A DNA stretch of 64,000 nt from Rhizobiaceae bacterium (GTDB lineage Bacteria; Pseudomonadota; Alphaproteobacteria; Rhizobiales; Rhizobiaceae). Below the pieces are notes generated by a model. The model did not search any database, was not told the origin of the DNA, and saw only the letters and a program-made list of their open reading frames with translations. The number at the start of each line of letters is the position of its first letter. Position 1 is the first letter of the stretch. The stretch is from contig JANQMU010000034.1 in assembly GCA_028279875.1 (NCBI GenBank), positions 48,032-112,031 on the forward strand. The letters run 5' to 3'. A program made the position numbers and the translations under genes. This document shows, one piece after another, positions 42,846-52,057 of the stretch.

Positions 42846-45281
42846 ATGGCTGAACTCGCGTCACACGCGCATATCGTCATTATCGGCGGCGGCGCCGTCG
42901 GGACCAGTTGTCTCTATCACCTGGCACTTGCCGGGATCACCGATGTGGTCCTGATCGAGAAAAACGAGCTGACATCGGGTTCGACCTGGCATGCGGCGGG
43001 CAATACGCCAAACTTCACCGGCAATCTCAACCTCATGAAGCTGCAGAACTATGGCTCGCGGCTCTACAACACGCTGGGCGAAACGGTCGATTATCCCATC
43101 AACCGCCATATGACCGGCGCCGTCCGGCTCGCCCATACCAAGGAACGCATGCAGGAATTCGAGCATGTGGCGTCGATGGCCAATGCTGCCGGCATGGATA
43201 TGGAGGTTATGTCCGCCGAAGCCATGCGCGACACCTATTATCCGATGATGGAAATCCATGATCTCAAGGGCGGGCTGTGGGACAGCGAAGACGGCGATAT
43301 CGACCCGGCGCAACTGACCCAGGCCTTTGCCAAGGGCGCGCGCGACAAGGGCGCGAAAATCGTTCGCTTTACCAAGGTCACGGGGCTGAGCCAGCGGGCG
43401 GATGGCACCTGGGATGTGACCACCGACAAGGGCGATATCCATGCCGACATCATCGTCAACGCGGCCGGCTATTATGCCGACGAGATTGGCCGCATGGTCG
43501 GCCGCGACATTCCCATGGTGACCATGTCGCACCAGTATCTGGTGACCGAGGCGATCGATGAACTGGCGGCGCTCGACAAGGAGATTCCCCTGCTGCGCGA
43601 TCCCGATGACAGCTATTATCTTCGACAGGAGGGCAACGGCCTGATCCTCGGCCCCTATGAATGGCAGGCGACGCCGCACTGGCTGGAGGAGGGGACACCG
43701 GAGGATTTCGCCTTTCAACTCTATCCGGACGATCTGGAGCGGCTCGAATGGTATATCAATGCCGCCTGCGAGCGGGTTCCGATCCTGGCGACCGGCGGCG
43801 TGCAAAAGGTCATTAACGGGCCGATCCCCTATGCCCCCGACGGGTTGCCGCTGGTCGGCCCGGCGCCCGGCCTGACAAATTTCTTCGAGGCTTGCGTTTT
43901 CACCTTTGGAATCTGCCAGGCCGGCGGCGCCGGCAAGGTGATTGCCGAATATATTACCGAAGGCGAAACGGAACTCGATCTGTGGATGCTCGACCCGCGT
44001 CGTTTCACCGACTATGCGACCAAGACCTACGCGACCGTCAAGGCCATCGAGGTCTATCAGAACGAATATGCGATGCACCTGCCGCATCGGCCCTGGCCGG
44101 CCGGCCGGCCTGCGAAAACCTCGCCGCTTTACGACCGCCTGCAGGCGCGGGGCGCGCAGTTCGGGGATTTCGGCGGCTGGGAACGGCCGCTGTGGTTTGC
44201 CCGCGAGGGCGACAGGCCGGAACCGGACCTGACCCATGGACGGCCGCATTTCGATGACGCGATCGCGGCGGAGGTCAAGACGGTCACCGAACAGGCCGGT
44301 CTGCTCGATCTGACTGGATTCACGCGGTTCGAACTGTCGGGCGAAGGTGCGGCGGACTGGCTGGAATGGATGATCGCCGGTGCGCTGCCGCGAACCGGCC
44401 GGGTGGCGCTTGCCTATTTCTGCGCGCCCAGCGGGCGGGTGGTGACCGAACTCACTGTGACGCGGTTCTCCGACAATCATTTCTGGCTGATCGGGCCGGC
44501 GGCCGGCTATTGGCATGACCGTGACTGGTTGCGCCAACATCTGCCGTCGGACGGATCGGTGGCGCTGGACGATATTACCGCCCGCTATGGGACGCTGGTG
44601 CTGGCCGGACCGCGGTCGCGCGACATTCTGGCGGCCGTCGCCGATGAGGATGTCTCGAATGAGGCCCTGCCATGGCTGTGTGCCAGGCCGGTGACCATCG
44701 GGATGGCACGGGGCAGAGTATTACGCGTCAATTTTGTCGGCGAACTCGGCTATGAGCTGCATCTGCCGGTGGAGACCATGGGAGCCGTCTATGATTTGCT
44801 GATCGCGGCGGGCGAGACGCACGGGCTCGGGCAGTTCGGCATGTATGCGATGGAGTCGATGCGGTTAGAGAAGGGCTATCGCGCCTGGAAGCAGGATCTG
44901 TCATCGGAATACACGCCGCTGACATCCGGCATGGATCGCTTCGTTCGCCTCAACAAACCGGACTTTATCGGTCGCGAGGCGTTGACACAGCAGGCACAGG
45001 AAGGTCCGAAACAGCGCTTCACGGTCATGGAACTGGAGCCCGATGATGGGACAGAAGCGCCCTATGGCAGTCCCATCCTGGACGGCGACGTTGTTGTCGG
45101 GCTGGTAACATCGGGCGGATTCGGGCACCGGACGGGCAAGTCGATCGTCTTCGGTTACATTGACCGCCAATTGACAGCGGAAGGCCAGGAACTCCTGGTC
45201 GATGTCTTCGGCCGGATGCGCAAGGCCACCGTGGTGCCCGAGGTTATCTTCGATCCGCGCAATGAACGCCTGAGAGCCTGA
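42846..45281 (+). CDS. FAD-dependent oxidoreductase with C-terminal GcvT domain (dimethylglycine/sarcosine dehydrogenase-like), paralogue 1
   Basis: An 811-residue two-part enzyme. The N-terminal FAD-binding oxidoreductase domain starts HIVIIGGGAVGTSCLYHLAL. It carries TWHAAG near residue 49, where the histidine covalently holds FAD in dimethylglycine dehydrogenases. The C-terminal half is a GcvT-like folate domain (LLDLTGFTRFELSG, FVGELGYELHLP, GYRAWKQDLSSEYTPL) that passes the removed methyl group to tetrahydrofolate. The substrate should be a secondary or tertiary N-methyl amine. It is 18 bases after the XRE-cupin gene, with GGGAGG before the ATG. Which amine it uses cannot be read from sequence. 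Confidence 0.87.
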   Translation: MAELASHAHIVIIGGGAVGTSCLYHLALAGITDVVLIEKNELTSGSTWHAAGNTPNFTGNLNLMKLQNYGSRLYNTLGETVDYPINRHMTGAVRLAHTKERMQEFEHVASMANAAGMDMEVMSAEAMRDTYYPMMEIHDLKGGLWDSEDGDIDPAQLTQAFAKGARDKGAKIVRFTKVTGLSQRADGTWDVTTDKGDIHADIIVNAAGYYADEIGRMVGRDIPMVTMSHQYLVTEAIDELAALDKEIPLLRDPDDSYYLRQEGNGLILGPYEWQATPHWLEEGTPEDFAFQLYPDDLERLEWYINAACERVPILATGGVQKVINGPIPYAPDGLPLVGPAPGLTNFFEACVFTFGICQAGGAGKVIAEYITEGETELDLWMLDPRRFTDYATKTYATVKAIEVYQNEYAMHLPHRPWPAGRPAKTSPLYDRLQARGAQFGDFGGWERPLWFAREGDRPEPDLTHGRPHFDDAIAAEVKTVTEQAGLLDLTGFTRFELSGEGAADWLEWMIAGALPRTGRVALAYFCAPSGRVVTELTVTRFSDNHFWLIGPAAGYWHDRDWLRQHLPSDGSVALDDITARYGTLVLAGPRSRDILAAVADEDVSNEALPWLCARPVTIGMARGRVLRVNFVGELGYELHLPVETMGAVYDLLIAAGETHGLGQFGMYAMESMRLEKGYRAWKQDLSSEYTPLTSGMDRFVRLNKPDFIGREALTQQAQEGPKQRFTVMELEPDDGTEAPYGSPILDGDVVVGLVTSGGFGHRTGKSIVFGYIDRQLTAEGQELLVDVFGRMRKATVVPEVIFDPRNERLRA

Positions 45282-45295
45282 CGGCTGCGCAAAAA

Positions 45296-45329
45296 GAAGC
45301 CGCGGTTTGGAGCCGCGGCTTCCTTTTTT
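45296..45329. terminator. Bidirectional intrinsic terminator
   Basis: A perfect ten-base stem GAAGCCGCGG (45296-45305) and CCGCGGCTTC (45313-45322) with a seven-base loop is followed by C and six T residues on the plus strand. It is preceded by five A residues, which become the T-run on the minus strand. It ends both the oxidoreductase gene and the convergent ABC transporter operon. Confidence 0.92.
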
Positions 45330-45344
45330 GGCCTTGCGGGGGCT

Positions 45345-46211
45345 CTATCCTTTTCCCTTCCAGGGGATCAGCCAGCGCTCGAGCAGGCGCATGAGGATTT
45401 CGATGGCATAGCCGATGATGCCGATAATGATGATGCCGATCACCACGGTGTCGGTCTGCAGGAAGTTCTTGGCGATCATGATCATCGACCCGATGCCCTT
45501 GTCGGCGGCGACCAGTTCGGCGGCGACGACCGTGCCCCAGCACACGCCCATGGAGGTGCGAAGGCCGGTGAAGATCTCCGGCAGGGCATTGGGCAGGATC
45601 ACGTGGCGCAGGATCTGTATTTTCGAGGCGCCAAGCGAATAGGCCGCATGGACCTTCGAAATACGGACACTTGAGACGCCCGACCGCGCGGCGATGGTCA
45701 TGATGAACAGCGACGCCAGGAACAGCAGGAAGATCTTCGCGGTCTCGTCGATGCCGAACCAGAGAATGATCAGCGGAATGAGCGCCAGCGGCGGGATTGG
45801 CCGCATGAACTCGACGATCGGGTCGAAAAGGCCGCGGGCGGTCGATGACAATCCCATGGCAAAGCCTAAGGGAATGCCGACAATCGCGCCGTAAACCACA
45901 CCGGAAATCACCCGATAGACGCTGATGCCGATGTGTTCCCAGAGGGACACGTTGCGGAAGCCCTCCGTCACCAGCAGACCGATCCGCTCGAAGGTCTTGC
46001 CGACGGTCGGCCAGTAGAATTCCTGCACCAGGCCGAGGCGGGAGGACAGGACCCAGAGCGCGATCAGTCCGCAGACGATCAGAATGCTGTAGAAACGCCC
46101 CGAATTGACGGCGCTGGCATCACCGAATTTGACGGTTTTCTGGCGGGTGAAGGTGTTGTCGGCGAGGCCCAGCCAGACGGCGACCTCGGACGGTTGTCTT
46201 TCGTTTGCCAT
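45345..46211 (-). CDS. ABC transporter permease, taurine/sulfonate type
   Basis: A 288-residue inner-membrane permease of the TauC/SsuC group. It has about six spans, MRPIPPLALIPLIILWFGI and the coupling loop KVHAAYSLGASKIQILRHVI followed by LPNALPEIFTGLR. It is the last gene of a three-gene minus-strand transporter operon (binding protein, ATPase, permease), four bases after the ATPase. Nearby xsc and TauR-like genes point to a sulfonate as cargo; the family also includes nitrate and aromatic-acid importers. Confidence 0.88.
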   Translation of the reverse strand: MANERQPSEVAVWLGLADNTFTRQKTVKFGDASAVNSGRFYSILIVCGLIALWVLSSRLGLVQEFYWPTVGKTFERIGLLVTEGFRNVSLWEHIGISVYRVISGVVYGAIVGIPLGFAMGLSSTARGLFDPIVEFMRPIPPLALIPLIILWFGIDETAKIFLLFLASLFIMTIAARSGVSSVRISKVHAAYSLGASKIQILRHVILPNALPEIFTGLRTSMGVCWGTVVAAELVAADKGIGSMIMIAKNFLQTDTVVIGIIIIGIIGYAIEILMRLLERWLIPWKGKG

Positions 46212-46215
46212 GTCC

Positions 46216-47016
46216 CTATCCCGTGGCCTGGCCCATGATTTCCTCTTCCATTTCCCAGATCATGGAAAGGATCTCTTCGCGTTTTTCGACAAAATCGGCG
46301 CCGGCCTTGATATCGCGAGGGCTTTTGCTGATGCCGAGATCCGCGAAGGGCAGTTCATAGATTTTTTCGATGCGGCCGGGCCGGGGCGCCATGACGATCA
46401 GTTTCTCGCCGAGAAACAGAGCCTCCTCGACCGAATGGGTGATGAGGATGATCGTCTTTCCGGTTTCCTTCCAGAGCTGCAGGACGAGGCCCTGCATTTT
46501 CTCGCGTGTCAGCGCGTCGAGGGCGCCGAGCGGTTCGTCCATCAAGATGACGTCCGGATCATTGGCAAGGCAACGCGCCAGCGCGACACGCTGCTGCATG
46601 CCGCCCGAGAGCTGATAGACGGGCTTTTCGCCGAAATCCGAAAGACCAACGGTGTTCAGAAGATGCTGGACCTTTTCGCGGGTTTCGGCTTTCGGCTTGC
46701 CGGCCATATTGGGTCCGAAGGCGACATTCTGCTCGACCGTCAGCCATTCGAACAGCGCGCCCTGCTGAAACACCATGCCGCGTTCGGAGCCCGGGCCTTT
46801 GACGGTGTGATGGTTGAGACGGACTTCTCCGGCGGTCGGGGCGAGAAAACCGGCGATGATGTTCAGCAGCGTTGTCTTGCCACAACCGGATGGGCCGAGG
46901 ACGGAGACGATTTCCCCTTCCTTGATGTCGAGATTTACATTGTTGAGCGCATGCACTTCTCCGCCGCTGGGGAGCGTGAAGACCATGGACACGCCATCGA
47001 TGACGATACCGGTCAC
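46216..47016 (-). CDS. ABC transporter ATP-binding protein, taurine/sulfonate type
   Basis: A 266-residue ATPase with Walker A GPSGCGKTTLLNII, signature LSGGMQQRVALARCL and Walker B VILMDEPLGALD. The segment FQQGALFEWLTVEQNVAFG is typical of TauB/SsuB-type subunits. It powers the permease encoded just downstream. The start is 73 bases after the binding-protein gene. Confidence 0.9.
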   Translation of the reverse strand: MTGIVIDGVSMVFTLPSGGEVHALNNVNLDIKEGEIVSVLGPSGCGKTTLLNIIAGFLAPTAGEVRLNHHTVKGPGSERGMVFQQGALFEWLTVEQNVAFGPNMAGKPKAETREKVQHLLNTVGLSDFGEKPVYQLSGGMQQRVALARCLANDPDVILMDEPLGALDALTREKMQGLVLQLWKETGKTIILITHSVEEALFLGEKLIVMAPRPGRIEKIYELPFADLGISKSPRDIKAGADFVEKREEILSMIWEMEEEIMGQATG

Positions 47017-47089
47017 GGGGCAATCTCCAGAAAAGAACGGATGATAAGCGACAGGCGGCCGAAGCCGCCTGTGCCGTCGTTCGAACCCG

Positions 47090-48076
47090 TTATTTCAGGT
47101 AATTGGGATCGATGAAGCCGGAATAGTCATCCAGCGCCTCGTCCATGCCGCCGGCGGCAACCATGACGTCGGCAACGCCCTTGGTCATCTGCTGCACGCC
47201 GCCGCCGAGCCAGTTCTTGCCCTTCTGGTCTGCAGCGCTCGGGAAGCCGAAATTGGCCATATAGTCCTTGGTGGCCTTTTCATCCATACCGGCAGCCCGG
47301 GCGATGATCGGGTAGGCGGCATCGGGATTGTTCCGATAGGCTTCGTTCGACGCCTCGGTCACCGCCATGAATTTCTCGACCAGATCCGGATGCTCCTTGG
47401 CAAAGCTGTCGGTCACCGTGACGATGTCGAATGTGTTGATGCCGATGGCTTCCTGTTCGGCGCCGGTCATCAGGGGCTCGCCGAATTCGCGCATACGGTT
47501 CAGCGCGCCGCCGAAGCCGCAGGCCATGGCAACGTCACCGCGCGCCAGCGCCACGGCGCCGTCCGGCGGGTTCATCTGGACGAGGTTGACATTGTTGACG
47601 TCGACACCGAGATGATCAAGCGTTCTGAGCAGCTTGTAGTGGCTGACATTGCCGATCGGCGTTGCGACCTTCTTGCCTTCGAGGTCCTTGGCATTGGCCT
47701 TGGTGATGCCGGCATCCTTGTGGACGATGCACAGATCGTTCTCGGCATAGGTGACGGCAATGCCGACCAGGCGCAGCGGAGCGCCGGTGCTGACGCCCAC
47801 GACAAACGGCACAAAGCCCTGGCTGTAGGCGATCTGCACGTCGCCGGACACCATGGCCTGGGTCATTTCGTTGCCATTGCCGAAGGCGCGCCAGTTGACC
47901 TTGACACCGAGTTCCTTGTCATAGGTCTGTTCCATCTGCGCGACCTGGTTGGCGGTCGGCCATTCGAGGAAATAGGCAACGGTAATCTCGTCCAGCGCCA
48001 GGGCGGACGACAGACCGCCGAGCGCGGACATCACCACACCGGCGGCAAGAGCAGTCAGTTTCGATTTCAAGGACAT
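47090..48076 (-). CDS. Periplasmic binding protein, TauA-like
   Basis: A 328-residue exported protein. The signal peptide is residues 1-28 (LTALAAGVVMSALGGLSSAL, cut after ALA). The mature protein begins DEITVAYFLEWPTANQVAQ and continues with VNWRAFGNGNEMTQAMVSGD and IAYSQGFVPFVVG, the pattern of taurine-binding TauA homologues. It should capture taurine or a related sulfonate in the periplasm. It is the first gene of the transporter operon. Direct repeats of TCGGTAGTGCCA lie 181-215 bases upstream, a candidate TauR site. The ligand, including possible N-methylated taurines, is inferred. Confidence 0.87.
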   Translation of the reverse strand: MSLKSKLTALAAGVVMSALGGLSSALALDEITVAYFLEWPTANQVAQMEQTYDKELGVKVNWRAFGNGNEMTQAMVSGDVQIAYSQGFVPFVVGVSTGAPLRLVGIAVTYAENDLCIVHKDAGITKANAKDLEGKKVATPIGNVSHYKLLRTLDHLGVDVNNVNLVQMNPPDGAVALARGDVAMACGFGGALNRMREFGEPLMTGAEQEAIGINTFDIVTVTDSFAKEHPDLVEKFMAVTEASNEAYRNNPDAAYPIIARAAGMDEKATKDYMANFGFPSAADQKGKNWLGGGVQQMTKGVADVMVAAGGMDEALDDYSGFIDPNYLK

Positions 48077-48256
48077 GGATTGTTCCCCTTATATGGACTT
48101 GGACCACAAGCTGGGCCGGTGCTCCGGCTCTCTTGTTGAAACGGGTTTTGCGGGCAATACGCCATCGGCCCTGGCGACAAGCACGGCAGGGTTGCATCGG
48201 TTGGTCAGCAATGGCGTTTCACTCCCGCCGCCATTAGGCAATTATTGTTCTGTCCA

Positions 48257-48297
48257 TCGGTAGTGCCAAGCACGGAAGCTCGGTAGTGCCAGATCAG
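48257..48297 (+). promoter_or_regulatory. Direct repeats TCGGTAGTGCCA, candidate TauR-like binding site
   Basis: Two perfect 12-base copies start at 48257 and 48280, exactly 23 bases apart. The second copy extends to TAGTGCCAGATCAG (48284-48297), which recurs identically at 52075-52088 upstream of xsc. MocR-type regulators such as TauR commonly bind repeated half-sites, so the TauR-like protein encoded at 52.1-53.6 kb is the natural candidate. Confidence 0.6.
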
Positions 48298-48328
48298 TTC
48301 GCCGCCAAAAACCCAAATATTTCAAGCG

Positions 48329-48361
48329 TTTCATGAAATTCTCTCCTGATTTTTCATGAAA
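48329..48361 (+). promoter_or_regulatory. Operator-like inverted repeats, site B
   Basis: Two copies of the palindrome TTTCATGAAA (48329-48338 and 48352-48361) are centred 23 bases apart. Between them, TGAAA (48334) and TTTCA (to 48356) form the same 23-base TGAAA-N13-TTTCA element as sites A and C. It lies about 110 bases before the mttB-like start. Confidence 0.68.
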
Positions 48362-48470
48362 CTGGCTCCATGGCGGCGCGCCATATCATCGGAAATCTGG
48401 TTCTATCCGCCGCAAGATGGAGCGTGATAGCGTCCCGTTTCGAGCGGATTCGGCTGCGGGGAGTAGGCTG

Positions 48471-50054
48471 ATGTCGAGGCTTGTGGATGAGGTAGACATT
48501 CCCGGGGTCGAACCCGGGAGGCGTCGGTCGGGTGGTCGCGAAGCCCGGCGGGCCAAACGGGCGGCACCGCTCTCCCGGTCGCAAAGCCCGGTCAGGCCCG
48601 GCATGTCTTCGGACAGCTACCGGGCCCTGACGCAAAACGATATGGAGCGCATTCACGAAGCGGCGCTGACCATTCTGGAAGATATCGGCATGGGGCAGGC
48701 GATCGACAGCTGTATCGATGTCTGCACGCGGGCCGGTGCCGTTTATGGCGATGACGGCCGGTTGCGCTTCCCGAGGTCGCTGGTTCTGGAGACGGTGAAG
48801 AATGCCGCCCGCAATTTCAGCCTGCACGGCCGGGACCCGGTCCACGACCTGGAACTGGCCGGCAACAAGGTCCATTTTGGAACTGCCGGAGCCGCCGTCC
48901 ACATGGTCGATGTGGAGCGGCGCGAATATCGCGATTCGGTGCTGAAAGATCTCTACGATGCCGCGCGCATCGTTGAGACCCTGGACAATGTGCATTTCTT
49001 CCAGCGGCCGCTGGTGGCGCGCGACATTGACGATCCGATGGATCTCGACATCAACACGCTCTACGCCTCGATCAGGGGGACCACCAAACATGTCGGCACC
49101 AGCTTCACGCTGGGCGAGAATGTCGATGCCTGCCTGGAACTGCTCTACATGGTCGCCGGCGGCGAGGACGCCTTTCGCCAAAGGCCGTTCGTCTCGAATT
49201 CCAATTGCTTTGTCGTGCCGCCGCTGAAATTTGCCGAAGATGCCTGTCAGGTGCTGGAAAAATGCGTGCGCGGCGGCATGCCGGTGCTGCTTTTGTCGGC
49301 GGGACAGGCCGGGGCCACGGCGCCCGCGGCGATCGCCGGCGCCGTCGTTCAGGCCGTCGCCGAGGTTCTTGCCGGCCTTGTCTATGTCAATGCCCTTTCG
49401 AAAGGGCATCCGGCGATATTCGGGACATGGCCGTTCGTCTCGGACCTGCGGACCGGCGCAATGTCCGGCGGATCGGGCGAACAGGCGCTGCTGTCGGCAG
49501 CCTGTGCGCAGATGTCGCATTTCTACGACCTTCCCGGCGGTGCGGTGGCCGGAATCGCCGATTCCAAGATGCCCGATGTCCAGGCCGGTTACGAGAAGGG
49601 CATCACCAATGTCATGGCCGGCCTGTCGGGGCTCAACATGGTCTATGAGGCGGCTGGCATGCACGCTTCGCTGCTTGGCTTCTCGCTTGAGAGCCTGATT
49701 ATCGACAATGACATGCTCGGCCAGTGCCTGCGCTGCGTCAGGGGTGTCGAGGTCACCGACGAGACCCTGTCGGTCGCCTCGATCGTCGATGTGTGCACCA
49801 ATGGTCCCGGGCACTATCTCGGACATGAACAGACGCTGGCGCTGATGCAGACCGAATATATCTATCCGCGCATCGGGGACCGGACCAGCCCGAAGGAGTG
49901 GGTTGAAAAAGGCAGGCCGGATATCGTCGAAACCGCAATCGCGGAAAAGAACCGTATCCTGGCGGGCGCCGGCCCGACGCTTATTCCGGCCGAAACTGAC
50001 GCCGCGGTTCGTGCACGCTTCGATATTCGTCTGCCGGCAGACACGGGCGAATAG
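48471..50054 (+). CDS. MttB-family (trimethylamine methyltransferase-like) protein, non-pyrrolysine
   Basis: A 527-residue TIM-barrel methyltransferase of COG5598. Conserved stretches include IHEAALTILEDIGM, VHFGTAGAAVHMVD, FGTWPFVSDLRTGAMSGGSG and DNDMLGQCLRCVRGVEV. The reading frame has no internal TAG, so it is not a pyrrolysine enzyme. Non-pyrrolysine relatives demethylate quaternary amines such as glycine betaine and pass the methyl group to a corrinoid protein. I start at the ATG at 48471, which has GGGGAG seven bases upstream; the frame is open from 48417. No corrinoid-protein gene (mttC-like) is adjacent. Site B lies upstream. The substrate is unknown. Confidence 0.85.
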   Translation: MSRLVDEVDIPGVEPGRRRSGGREARRAKRAAPLSRSQSPVRPGMSSDSYRALTQNDMERIHEAALTILEDIGMGQAIDSCIDVCTRAGAVYGDDGRLRFPRSLVLETVKNAARNFSLHGRDPVHDLELAGNKVHFGTAGAAVHMVDVERREYRDSVLKDLYDAARIVETLDNVHFFQRPLVARDIDDPMDLDINTLYASIRGTTKHVGTSFTLGENVDACLELLYMVAGGEDAFRQRPFVSNSNCFVVPPLKFAEDACQVLEKCVRGGMPVLLLSAGQAGATAPAAIAGAVVQAVAEVLAGLVYVNALSKGHPAIFGTWPFVSDLRTGAMSGGSGEQALLSAACAQMSHFYDLPGGAVAGIADSKMPDVQAGYEKGITNVMAGLSGLNMVYEAAGMHASLLGFSLESLIIDNDMLGQCLRCVRGVEVTDETLSVASIVDVCTNGPGHYLGHEQTLALMQTEYIYPRIGDRTSPKEWVEKGRPDIVETAIAEKNRILAGAGPTLIPAETDAAVRARFDIRLPADTGE

Positions 50055-50193
50055 ATCGGCTTCGGCTGTTGCCGTTCGTATCGATACTTCGCATTCCGCC
50101 TTTGGCCGGCGGCGATGTCTTCCATCTGCCGACGGCGCTTCGGCTCACGGACATGTTCGCGCCATTCGATTTCAGGCCATCAGCCTCCACGGA

Positions 50194-51969
50194 TTACGCA
50201 CCTGCCTGAGGCCGCATGTCACCCGGGTTGATGCCGGCCACTTCGACGGGCTTTTTCATGGCATCGCGGCGGAAGGGTTCGCCGAGTTCCTGGTTGAGGA
50301 TCACCTCGATGAAGGTCGTGACGCCGTCGGCCTGGGCCTTGCAGGCGGCGTCGAGCGCGCTCGTCAGATCGTCCATGGTCGAGACCGTGACGCCTTTTAG
50401 CCCGCAGCCTTCGGCGACCTTGGCATAGCTGAGATGCGGGTCGAGCTCGGTGCCGACGAAATTGTTGTCGAACCACAGGGTGGTGTTGCGCTTTTCCGCG
50501 CCCCACTGGTAGTTGCGGAAGACCACCATGGTGATGGCCGGCCATTCGCTGCGGCCGCAGGAGGTCATTTCGTTCATCGAGATGCCGAAGGCGCCGTCGC
50601 CGGCAAAACCGACCACCGGCGTGTCCGGACAGCCGATCTTGGCGCCGAGGATGGCGGGGAAGCCGTAGCCGCAGGGACCGAACAGGCCGGGCGCCAGATA
50701 TTTGCGACCCGCTTCGAAGGTCGGATAGGCGTTGCCGATGGCGCAATTGTTGCCGATATCGCTGGAGATGATCGCATCGGCGGGCAGGGCGGCCTGGATG
50801 GCGCGCCAGGCCATGCGCGGCGACATGCGGTTGGGCTGATCGGCGCGGGCGTCTTCGTTCCAGGTGGTGCCCGGATCGTCGTCCTCGTGATCCATGCTGC
50901 TGAGGATCTGCAGCCAGGCCGACTTCGTCCGGTGAATCAGAGCCTTGCGCTCCTCGCGCCCGGTGTCGCCGGCCGATGGTGAGAGTTTTTCCAGAATCTG
51001 CGTTGCCACCTGTCTGGCGTCGCCGCAAATGCCGACCGTCACCTTTTTCGTCAGGCCGATGCGGTCCGAGTTGATGTCGACCTGGATGATCTCGGCGTCG
51101 CGGGGCCAGTAGTCGATGCCGTAGCCGGGCAGCGTCGAGAACGGGTTGAGCCGGGTGCCGAGCGCCAGGACCACATCGGCCTGGGCGATCAGTTCCATGG
51201 CTGCCTTCGATCCGTTATAGCCGAGCGGGCCGCAGGCCAGCCGGTGGCTTCCCGGGAAGCTGTCATTGTGCTGATAGCCGCTGGCCACCGGCGCATCGAG
51301 CGTTTCGGCCAGTTGCCGGCAGGCGTCTATGGCACCTCCGATGACAACGCCCGCGCCCGACAGGATGACCGGAAACTTGGCCTGCGACAGCAGGTCCGCG
51401 GCGCGTTCGATTGCCTCGGCGCCGCCGGCAGGCGATTCAAGCCGGACGATCTGCGGCAGCTCGATGTCGATCACCTGTGTCCAGTAGTCGCGCGGCACGT
51501 TGATTTGCGCCGGGGCGGAGCCGCGGATCGCCTTTTCGATGACCCGGTTGAGCACTTCGGCCATGCGGGAGGGATCGCGAACCTCCTCCTGGTAACACAC
51601 CATGTCCTTGAACAGCGCCATCTGTTCGACTTCCTGGAAGCCACCCTGTCCGATGGTCTTGTTGGCCGCCTGCGGGGTGACCAGCAGCATCGGCGTGTGG
51701 TTCCAGTAGGCGGTCTTGATCGGCGTGACGAAATTGGTGATGCCCGGGCCGTTCTGGGCGATGGCCATGGCGACCTTGCCGGTGGCGCGGGTGTAGCCGT
51801 CGCAGATGATGCCGGCATTGGTTTCGTGGGCGCAGTCCCAGAAGGTGATGCCGGCCTTCGGAAACAGGTCGGAAATGGGCATCATCGCCGATCCGATGAT
51901 ACCGAATGCGTGTTCGATCCCGTGCATCTGCAGCACTTTCACGAATGCTTCTTCCGTCGTCATTTTCAT
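50194..51969 (-). CDS. xsc: Sulfoacetaldehyde acetyltransferase Xsc
   Basis: A 591-residue thiamine-diphosphate enzyme that converts sulfoacetaldehyde and phosphate to acetyl phosphate and sulfite. The N-terminus (KMTTEEAFVKVLQMHGIEHA, then FGIIGSAMMPISD) and WDCAHETNAGI, QNGPGITNFVTPIKTAYWNH and NKTIGQGGFQEVEQM are highly characteristic of Xsc. The diphosphate-binding motif is GFAGDGAFGISMNEM. I start at the ATG at 51969 (ATGAAAATGACG, with AAGGA upstream); earlier in-frame starts lack similarity. A CTGGCAC/GTGCCAG inverted repeat lies 90-120 bases upstream. It is convergent with the mttB-like gene. It commits the neighbourhood to a C2 sulfonate pathway. Confidence 0.95.
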   Translation of the reverse strand: MKMTTEEAFVKVLQMHGIEHAFGIIGSAMMPISDLFPKAGITFWDCAHETNAGIICDGYTRATGKVAMAIAQNGPGITNFVTPIKTAYWNHTPMLLVTPQAANKTIGQGGFQEVEQMALFKDMVCYQEEVRDPSRMAEVLNRVIEKAIRGSAPAQINVPRDYWTQVIDIELPQIVRLESPAGGAEAIERAADLLSQAKFPVILSGAGVVIGGAIDACRQLAETLDAPVASGYQHNDSFPGSHRLACGPLGYNGSKAAMELIAQADVVLALGTRLNPFSTLPGYGIDYWPRDAEIIQVDINSDRIGLTKKVTVGICGDARQVATQILEKLSPSAGDTGREERKALIHRTKSAWLQILSSMDHEDDDPGTTWNEDARADQPNRMSPRMAWRAIQAALPADAIISSDIGNNCAIGNAYPTFEAGRKYLAPGLFGPCGYGFPAILGAKIGCPDTPVVGFAGDGAFGISMNEMTSCGRSEWPAITMVVFRNYQWGAEKRNTTLWFDNNFVGTELDPHLSYAKVAEGCGLKGVTVSTMDDLTSALDAACKAQADGVTTFIEVILNQELGEPFRRDAMKKPVEVAGINPGDMRPQAGA

Positions 51970-52057
51970 GGTGGCAGTTCCTTCCTGAGTGGACATGGCT
52001 TGAGTGGACACGGCTTCGCCGCTGCGCACGGCTCGGTGGCCCGGATTTGATAGGATG

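Larger units (their letters stand above)
48077..48470. other. Divergent control region between the TauA-like and MttB-like genes
   Basis: About 390 bases without a gene, shared by two divergent promoters. It holds the direct repeat TCGGTAGTGCCA (48257-48268 and 48280-48291) on the transporter side and two copies of TTTCATGAAA (site B) on the mttB side. The transporter and methyltransferase may thus answer to different regulators from one region. Confidence 0.6.

Noticed and set aside
48501..48518. tRNA T-arm-like hairpin (CCCGGG, GTCGAA, CCCGGG)
   Set aside because: It lies inside the start of the mttB-like coding region, and no acceptor stem, D-arm or anticodon arm can be built around it.
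50052..50054. TAG at the end of the mttB-like gene as a pyrrolysine codon
   Set aside because: Pyrrolysine in MttB is internal; here the frame is complete before this TAG and no family sequence follows it, so it is a normal stop.
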